NCBI GenBank assembly: GCA_001695595.3 | Contig: MBPM02000019.1 | Span: 930,001 to 994,000 of the forward strand | Length of the DNA stretch: 64,000 nucleotides | Reading direction: 5' to 3' | From: Plasmopara viticola | Taxonomy: Eukaryota > Oomycota > Peronosporomycetes > Peronosporales > Peronosporaceae | Part shown: piece by piece, positions 56,701 through 64,000 of the stretch | Numbering within the stretch: the first letter of the stretch is position 1 | Layout of the letters: every line of letters begins with the position of its first letter | The notes under the pieces: model-generated | The model's input: only the letters and a program-made list of their open reading frames with translations | Database searches by the model: none | What the model was told of the DNA's origin: nothing | Program-made: the position numbers and the translations under genes

Positions 56701-59700
56701 CTAAAATTTTCTTCAGACCGCCAGTCATTCTTCACAAGATGCCCATCCCGGTCGATTCGATCGAAGACCTAGAGTCGACTTGTTCCTCTCTTTTGTCGTA
56801 CTGGTCTGGGATTTACTGTTCGCCTTCGGAGGAATTTGGCCATAGAAAACCAAAGTGGAATCTTTAAAATTGGTGCAAATTCTCCAAGACACTAAAGCGC
56901 GACTTACCTTGACGGATCAGGCTAATCCGGACAGCCCCATCACAGCTTCTGAGTTTTATAGGGCGCTAATACACACGGCAATCGGAGAAATCCCGGGACC
57001 GGACGACCTTCCTGCTGAATACTATAAGCCAGACCTACCCTTCTGGGGCAGAATATTCAAAGTTATATATGCTGCTCAATTCCAAAGGGAGAAAATGACT
57101 TAATTTAAGCGGAGGGTCCAAATCTCGTTTCTTTACATAAAATGGATCGGAAACTTCCCAGTAATTATCGACCTTTCTCGTTACTTAATGCGGACGCTAA
57201 AATCGAGCCCAAAATTTTGGCCCATAAGCTCGGCTCCGTATTGGGAAAACTACTTCACCCGGACCAGTATGGAGTTGTACCGAGTCGGGATATTCGCCAC
57301 GCACATTTACGCTTTCAAGCTTTGACCCAATTATTCGTAGACGAAAATTCTCAGAAAGGCGTCGTTTTACTAGATTTCGCTAAAGCCTTTGTTAGTGTCG
57401 TATGGGACGCACTTGATATGATTTCAATGCACTATACCAATTTTGCCGCTGGATACGAATCCTCTTCCCGGGTACTCTAACTACTCTGGTGTACAATGGC
57501 CAACTACTTGACTTATTTGAACTGGATGCAGGTGTTACCCATTATCACCACCATTATTTGTGCTCTTTGTTGAGCCTTTGCTTAGTTTTCTTCGAGTTCG
57601 TCTGCGAAATTTTGGTCTCCACTTAATTAGTGATACTCACTCAATTTGCGACTCCGACTCACTCAATGATTGGACCCATACAGTTGTTAGCGACTACACC
57701 GAACTCCTTCATTATTTACGTTACTTCTTAAAATTGGTGGGATACTTTTGTGAGGCCGCTGGTATGCGTCTTAGTACGGCTAAGACAGTAACTCTTCCTT
57801 TCCAACCTTGGACTGCGAAGAATGAGCCATTACAACTAAAAAATTTCTATCCCTGGAAGTTCTTGTGGTAGATAATAATGCCTGCACCAAACTTTATTAC
57901 GGACCAACTCTTAAATTGCTGATCGACTCCAGCATCTACTCGTGGAAATTGGATCCGGTGTTTGCTATGGCTTCACCGCGCAAGAACTTTACGAATTCAA
58001 GTTGTTATTCTTCAACAGATTTTCTATCTATTCTATGGTACACGGCCAGTGTTTGTTATATTCCGTCCACTGGTTTTCAAGATCAACTCTCACGACTAAT
58101 TTTACGCTTCATGTGTCGATTTAAGTCTTATGAGGCTCTAACCCGCGAGTGGTGGTTCCTCCCAAGCAGTCAAGGTGGATTACGTTGACACCTATTCTAG
58201 GCTCCATTAAGAATCTTCAGCTTCACATGCTATGCTAAGTGATTTTAGCTGGCAGGATGCCGACTAATTAACCATCTTGGGCGGACCCAAATATTCAACT
58301 TTTGTACAGCAATTTCGTCTTTAGGACACGACTATGATATTCTTTACTCCCCGATTTCTATCGGCCCGGACCGCGTGGCTTCACACCGTTTCCATTGCTG
58401 GATAATTTTAGGGTCGTAGTAGCACTTCGTACTTTCACATGGCATACTCAATCCCGCAAGAACTTACAAGTCTTCAAGTCAAATTTGACAGGCTAAACAC
58501 GCCCATTTTAAATACGGTGGATATTACCTACGGCAACTGTGGTAGAACTCTAGCCGGAGCTACAAGGCCACCGGGTTTAGTAAAATTACTAGCTGCCCAT
58601 GGAATTTTTAGGCCGACGTAATTATTCACAGTGTGCCCAACATCTATTACGGCTACAAATCTTTCACATTTTTGAACCAATTTGGCTCCCGGCGGCTTAT
58701 GATCGCGCATTCATGCAACAATTTCTTGGACAAGGCTGGCTCTCTGCTGCGTTCACTAGATTCTTATCCAATAGGGCCTAGCCAAGCGCCGAAGTTTTGC
58801 GCCGAACATCACACCTGGACTTTTGATACTTATAAAATATCAGGCAAAAAATCGAGAATTTGTAATGAAATTTAATTCACTGACATTGCTCTTTTCTCGA
58901 CTCGGTGTCTCAGGTGGACCTGACACGACTATGGGGGCCCGTGACAACAAACTGGGTCGACATGTCTTGCCAGTCTACTCCGAACTTCTTTATCGGCTCC
59001 GGCACAGCGCTTTATTATCCTTTTTTTGTCTTCAGCATCTTACTGCTGCAGTTTGAACCTGCCATCAGATTGTGGAGTTCTAAAAGCTGCCCCACACTTA
59101 TTTTGATATTGCGGTTTTGCGACTCAAATTTGGTCTAAATGATCAATGCTCTTCAAGGCTTTTTTCGGGCCACACTGGAATTGGAGTCAGTTCTTTATTT
59201 CAAACTTGAACTAACCGACCATGCCAAGTCACGTTACAATCACAATTTATTTGTGATTCTTCACATTGTTCGAGGTGCAATTCTTCGTTGCTTGTGGATG
59301 CACAGGAATGATATTCGCTTTCATGGGTTTCATGCCAACATCATCGAAGTGATCGCTCAAGTCGAGGCTATTATAGTGCTTCACATACAACACTTCTATC
59401 AAGACTTATGCTGCAAAAGTTTAGGCCATTCTAGTGCCAAACTGCGGCAATTACTTGAGTTGCTAGTCGAACTGCAATCCACCAGCAGTTTACTGCTAAA
59501 ATTTCACAATGAAGACTTGGTGCAGCAAAATAAAGCTTCGGCACGTTCTCTTTACGTTGGTAAAGGACTCGAAGTAATATTGCTAATTACACCCTCAACG
59601 TTACCCTAGACCCATTTTAGCAACTGCCACTATTGAGTCCTATATTAGCTGAGATGACCCTCTTGACTTTTTCGCTAGAAAAAAAGAGTGGGATAGACAC

Positions 59701-60372
59701 AAAATGCTGTTTTTAAGCTTGCTTTCCGCCTTTCGTCTTTCTGGCCTTAGCATAATTTACCATTTTGGCTTTTCGGCTTTTAATAGGTTTTTACTCCTGG
59801 AATTATTTATAGCCAATATGCTGATTGCGCCTGTTTGAAGTCACGGGTTAGATCTAATCTGCGTCACATCTTACATACTAAATTGGTGGGACTACTGTCA
59901 AAATAGCGATCCAAGCAGCTTTTCGCCACCCAGTATTACCGTCTCTTTTAATTTGCATTGGGCTTCGCCAAGGTGTTGTCTACTACTAATCAGGGGCTTC
60001 GCATGCCGACGTCTTATGGCTAGGTGTTGTAACGACTTCCTCACGACAGTGCCTTCCGCATTTATCGCAAGCCATCAACTTTTGGACTCCCTAATATCCC
60101 CCAAATAGCATCACCTGTCAGCTTTCGTCCACGGTGGGATACGATACCGACTTGGCGGAGAGGTAGTCAACTCACTGCACCAAATGACTCTTTATGAAAA
60201 TAACAAAATTTCAGTGCTTACTCTGGATGCATCTCTAGCTCACTATGTGACTTATAGTTAGTATGCCTGCCGCCCTCGATTTACACTTTTAGCCTACTCT
60301 AGTAAAATCATAGATACCACAACAGTAGCTAGGCAACTTGCTGGATAAAAGTGTAATGAAATTTGTTTAACT
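53740..60372 (+). mobile_element. Long decayed LINE (endonuclease plus reverse transcriptase)
   Basis: Plus-strand fragments occur in the order of an L1/Tx1-like element. A gag-like ORF1 region occupies 53.76-54.5 kb. A linker region (54.5-55.3 kb) is shared with the 31.4-kb copy. An apurinic-type endonuclease fragment lies at about 55.78-56.05 kb (SRYLLVRGYVDSIITYIHV, YAPVQPGRRADF). Reverse transcriptase spans about 56.93-58.2 kb: IPGPDDLPAEYYK, then NYRPFSLLNADAKI, DQYGVVPSRDIRHAHL and GVVLLDFAKAFVSVVW, and the YxDD region is eroded. A C-terminal region ends at 59609 with LRCLWMHRNDIRFHGF. A 3' tail ends near 60372. In motif A the usual KAFDSV is KAFVSV. At least ten stops or frame changes break the coding region, so it is inactive. 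Confidence 0.85.
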
Positions 60373-61300
60373 ACAGATGCTACTGGCCTTATTTCTGAAT
60401 CTACTGGTGACTCACCTCCATTCAATACAGGTTTTATTACTCGCCTATACAACAACTCTGACCAAGGTGCTCCAAGTACTGATGAAATCACTTTAACTGC
60501 AGCGAATCCATATGGTTGGATGGCGATGCGATCTGGCGGTCTACTGTCTTTAATATAACAAAATGGTAAAAGTGGTTTTGTTTTTACTTCATCAGCCGCT
60601 GCTGCTGGTGGTGGTATTGCTGGCACATGAAATCACATGCTTAAGATTTGTCTCATCAGTCTACATGCAAATTTTAAAAAAATTGATCTTATTGCTAATA
60701 CTCAAATCAAGATCAAACTTCATGTTTGCCATGGCTACGTTGATGCTACCACTGATGCCTCAATGGCTATGTCGCTGGCTAGAACTACTCTAACATCTGG
60801 TACTACGATTCCTGTTATGATTGCTTCTGCTGCAACTGGTAGCACAATGAATGGTGTTGCTAATGCGACATCGGGCTCTCTTCGTATTGCTTTTGGTCCA
60901 CTACAGAACTCGTTAATTACTCTTTCAACATCTGGTCGGATTTTGCTATTCACCACAAGTCGTCTATAAATTCCTTTCTATGATGTGCTAACCCTTGGAA
61001 ATTGTTCAGAAACAAATTAAGAAAGTTAAATATCTTGATTGCCATGCTCAATACTTTGCTCAAAAAGCTGGTGCTTAACGCAGCAGACTGTAGCTTTTAG
61101 CTTTGAGTTGTCGGCTTCGCTCAAGAACATCAAATATGTCGCTCTCATCTCTTAAGCAAAGACCAGCAGTGGCCGTTTCAGTAATGCTAGTACAAAGTTG
61201 ACGCAGCAATTTGCTAGATTTTTCGATTTTACTGATTGGACGTGTCAGCCTGGTGCAAAATGTTCGTAACTTCCAGATTTAAATTGGTAATATGAACTTC
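60373..61300 (+). pseudogene. Decayed coding sequence beside the LINE 3' end
   Basis: Directly after the LINE tail one frame reads ATGLISESTGDSPPFNTGF and continues, with two stops, through Ser/Thr/Gly/Ala-rich sequence (TTIPVMIASAATGSTMN) to 60969. A further fragment near 61.2 kb reads TQQFARFFDFTDW in another frame. The composition suggests a structural or surface protein. I do not recognise it. The LINE may have inserted into this gene or next to it. Confidence 0.4.
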
Positions 61301-61335
61301 TTCAACAAAACCATTGATTAAGATTACGAAGCTTC

Positions 61336-61479
61336 TTTGATGAAATGAGTAAGATTGCTGCGTTCAATGGCACCTCTTGCATAAAATATTGAATAGCTTA
61401 GTCGACCTTTGATGAAATGAGTAAGATTGCTGCGTTCAATGGCACCTCTTGCATAAAATATTGAATAGCTTAGTCGACC
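61336..61479. repeat. Exact tandem duplication, 2 x 72 bp
   Basis: Positions 61336-61407 and 61408-61479 are identical over all 72 bases. The flanks differ immediately beyond one extra base. Complete identity in a region where everything else is decayed implies a recent event or an assembly artefact. 72 is a multiple of three but no open frame runs through it. Confidence 0.92.
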
Positions 61480-62540
61480 AGATAGTCGAATGTAAAACGT
61501 GTCCTAATTGCTGACTATTCGCGAGTAACCAATCCTAAAGTACCACAATCTGTTTTGATCAAGTGTTAACAATTGCACTCAAGGCACAAATCATTTATGC
61601 TGAATCATTTACGGCCGTAATTTAAGCGTTGATCGTTTAACAGGAGAGGTACTAGACTATGATTAAGTCATAATGGTTGGAAGCTGTAGTTGAAATTATT
61701 TTTCTAAGACTGTGTTTATTTAGAGATATGTTTTTTTAAATGGCATTAAGATAGATACAAAGTTAAAGTTTAAACAGGAAACTTTGGAGAAGATTGAGCA
61801 ATTTTTAGATAGTAATGAAGATTTACATGATTATCGTAGGGTTGGATTAGCGTCGGTTGACGAACAACACTTTAATAAAAAGTTTCTAAAACAAGTTTTT
61901 GATTGAATTACAGTAATTGCCAATACATGGGTGTACATAATTTCAGATATCCCAGCTATCATTCCAGCAAATGCCTGTATCATCACCGGATAAAAAATTT
62001 CAAAACTAATTATATTAGATCGATTGGAAGCTGCTGCATCAAAAACCTCATGGGTCATAAGGGTAAATCTTGTGTAATCAAACTCACAAGGACATAAAAT
62101 CTAATTGCTGTAGCCGTCGCAATACATATCACTCGAATGAATTTAAGTGTTCTCAGTATCTTAATGGGAAGATGACTTTTGGAATCACAAATTTACTCTC
62201 CCAAACAAAGTTCTTTCATATTATTTTAAATGGTCGCGGACACTCAACAACATGTCGTACATAGTAGACAAATACAATGAGGTTTATGTGTAGTTTTTTG
62301 TTATTGTATGTAATATACTTCTCTCGAATAAAACTGATAATGTTGTTCCAAGCATTTTGTATAGAAATCAAAGACAACAAATAAGCTACAAGGAAGATAT
62401 AGCATCTGATCCTGTAGAAAATATTGATATTAAACTACCAAATAATGATGGGCTAAAACTTGTATTGAGTAGAATCAGCAACAGTTCAGTAGTTATATGA
62501 ATCAGAAACTCATGAGAAGCAAACTGCAATATTCACTTCC
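61480..62540. other. AT-rich region with broken coding-like frames
   Basis: Plus-strand fragments such as FLDSNEDLHDYRRVGLASVD (near 61.80-61.86 kb) and IASDPVENIDIKLPNNDGL (near 62.40-62.46 kb) look like remains of protein-coding sequence, with stops between them. No family is recognised. They are similar in character to the 51.5-53.6 kb block on the other side of the LINE. Confidence 0.4.
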
Positions 62541-63746
62541 AAGATTTCAGCACTCAATAAGAGCTATGAAGCGCAAGTTGAAGAGTCAAAGAATCAAATG
62601 ACTAATCTAGAAGCTAAAGTGGATGGCTTACTGAATAACGACGCTCAGCCAACTGCTGGGAATCTTCCTTCGACTTCTTACAAGAAAGAGTTAGCAACAA
62701 AGCAGGCTAATGATGTGGTGAAATGGCTGCTGTCCAAGTATGAGAGCTTCATCGACGATGACCTCGATGCATACTTCAGCAAGAAATTCGAGCGAGCCGA
62801 AGATGACATTCACGTGCTGGTGGAGTTGCCGGAAGATGCGTCTTTGACTGGAGCCCTCCACAACAAAAGTTGAGTTAGCATTGTTGCGAGCTTTGTGCAC
62901 TGACACAATACTAAAACTCTCATGATGGTATTAATTGTTCCAGGAGACGCCGGAGAATTGGGTAAAATATTCGTTTTAAGATTTGGATACTGAGATGGAA
63001 GAACGACTTGTTAGAAAGATGTGCTTGGTTGAGAATGTTCCTGATATCATCGAACCACATAATGCTCCCTCTCGGGTTATTTGTGGATTCTGAAAGTCCC
63101 GGAAAACGAGCCAAACCAGAGAACTGGGTATATGGCGTACTTGCGCCAACATCTTTCGACATTGATGGATTGAGGAGATTTCGTACTCGATGATATTGCA
63201 GGCGATAAGTCAGCCCTGAGCATTGTGGACCCAAGATTTCCTAGTCGAATTAACGGTACTGCGGATGTACTGCTCATCAATCGAGGAGATTCGCTTGTGA
63301 CACTGGCAAGGTCAGCGTGGTGATTAGACTTAAGAAGAAGGTCGAGACAAGTCATGTGCCTCAAGCGGTTGGTCAGCTCGTGAGCTGTAGCCTAAAGGCT
63401 CTTCTCAACTGTCGCCCACTGAGTTTGTTGACTGATTTGAGCGACCACCGGCATTTCGCGTGCTTCAGTGACAAGCACGTGTGGACCCACGTTACGTTTA
63501 AGTACCCAAAGAATGCTTTCACCAAGGTCGACCCCGTTTCGCCTGCCATTCCTTCCCCAGCTGGTCAAGAACCTCAAGGTTGACGATTTTTTGCCCATGA
63601 CGGTTGATACAAGAGCCGAGGAGATGATGGAGAGATACGAGTTAATAACTGATGTGGTGGAACCAGAGTTTCCCATGGCGAGGCGCATGGAGTATGGATT
63701 GCACCTGGTGCAGTCGATGCCCGTTTATGCTCACATGTATGCGTAG
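62541..63746 (+). pseudogene. Broken Crinkler (CRN)-like effector gene
   Basis: A frame at 62598-62873 ends with YFSKKFERAEDDIHVLVEL, the (D/E)xIHVLVELPE signature that closes the N-terminal region of Crinkler effectors. Downstream, in shifted frames, a C-terminal domain is visible: GTADVLLI near 63.25 kb, then [18 protein letters not shown] and [14 protein letters not shown] (63.33-63.47 kb), a layout that fits the PD-(D/E)XK-like nuclease-type domain reported for some CRNs, and a final conserved stretch to a stop at about 63746. Several frame breaks and stops separate these parts, and the LFLAK-type N-terminus needed for the family is not visible. It is therefore a pseudogene as it stands. 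CRN genes are characteristic of oomycetes and are often found in repeat-rich regions such as this. Confidence 0.6.
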
Positions 63747-64000
63747 AATTTATTTTCACCATGCTTACTGGTGAAATGAAGAAATACACGATTGCATTAA
63801 GATAATGGCCGTATCCATTTTGTCCGATGCTAGAGTTGAACACGATGGTAATCCTAAGCATGATTTGTTGCACCCTGAAATTAATCAACGGAAATAACCA
63901 ACAAAGCCTTTACAACTCAAAATTAGCTACAGAATTTCCGTCTCCCCAATAATGGCATCTCACAGACTCGAGGTTCTGCCGAACGTTTGTAGGATGGTGT
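63747..64000. other. Window end, no gene seen
   Basis: Nothing supportable in the last 254 bases. They are the 3' flank of the Crinkler-like remnant. Confidence 0.6.

Noticed and set aside
1..64000. CRISPR arrays, bacterial operons or bacterial-type attachment sites
   Set aside because: The window is eukaryotic with spliced genes. No regular direct repeat-spacer structure was seen.

Overview
The window looks like nuclear DNA of an oomycete, most likely a peronosporalean plant-associated species. The evidence is eukaryotic genes with many short GT-AG introns (every intron I could resolve is 53-89 nt), tight gene clusters separated by AT-rich gene-poor stretches, a fragment with hallmarks of Crinkler (CRN) effectors, and a full-length rotatin gene, which suggests a lineage with basal bodies and zoospores. 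No assignment below genus-group level is attempted.

Layout. 1-4.4 kb: gene-poor, with one perfect 25-bp-arm inverted repeat. 4.4-9.0 kb: a PPPDE (DeSI-like) peptidase fused to a PUL domain, and a secreted, membrane-anchored C69 peptidase, both on the minus strand. 9.0-17.3 kb: no recognisable gene. 17.3-26.1 kb: an ankyrin/FYVE-like protein (+), a SpoU-type RNA 2'-O-methyltransferase (-), S-formylglutathione hydrolase (+) and an LCAT/PDAT-like acyltransferase or phospholipase (-). 26.2-30.6 kb: an unrecognised EF-hand protein (+), divergent from the LCAT-like gene, and a TFIIS-N/SAM/SPT2 chromatin protein (-). 31.4-33.6 kb: an internally deleted LINE copy. 33.9-38.8 kb: mitochondrial-type tRNA threonylcarbamoyltransferase (Qri7/OSGEPL1-like, -), a degenerate insert, and a proline iminopeptidase (-). 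38.97-48.16 kb: rotatin (+, 2143 aa from 7 exons), convergent with an M18BP1/KNL2-like SANTA-SANT protein (-).

From 48.2 kb to the end the character changes: AT-rich, no intact gene, many broken reading frames. It holds a small array of palindrome-bearing repeats (51.1-51.3 kb), decayed coding stretches including a possible S74 intramolecular-chaperone domain and a lysine/histidine-rich small protein of large-DNA-virus type (51.5-53.6 kb), a long decayed LINE (about 53.74-60.37 kb) homologous to the 31.4-kb copy, further decayed coding sequence and a 72-bp exact tandem duplication (60.4-62.3 kb), and a broken Crinkler-like gene (62.5-63.75 kb).

The intact genes are mainly housekeeping: tRNA modification (OSGEPL1, SpoU), protein and peptide turnover (PPPDE-PUL, C69, iminopeptidase), formaldehyde detoxification (FGH), lipid remodelling (LCAT-like), chromatin/centromere (SPT2-type, M18BP1-type) and centriole/basal body (rotatin). 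They do not form one pathway. The most unusual items are the TFIIS-N/SAM/SPT2 fusion, the M18BP1-like protein keeping both SANTA and SANT domains, the pair of related LINE copies (one lacking its whole catalytic region), and the decayed virus-like block into which the longer LINE appears to have inserted. Gene models were built by hand from splice motifs and frame continuity; no search or alignment program was run.
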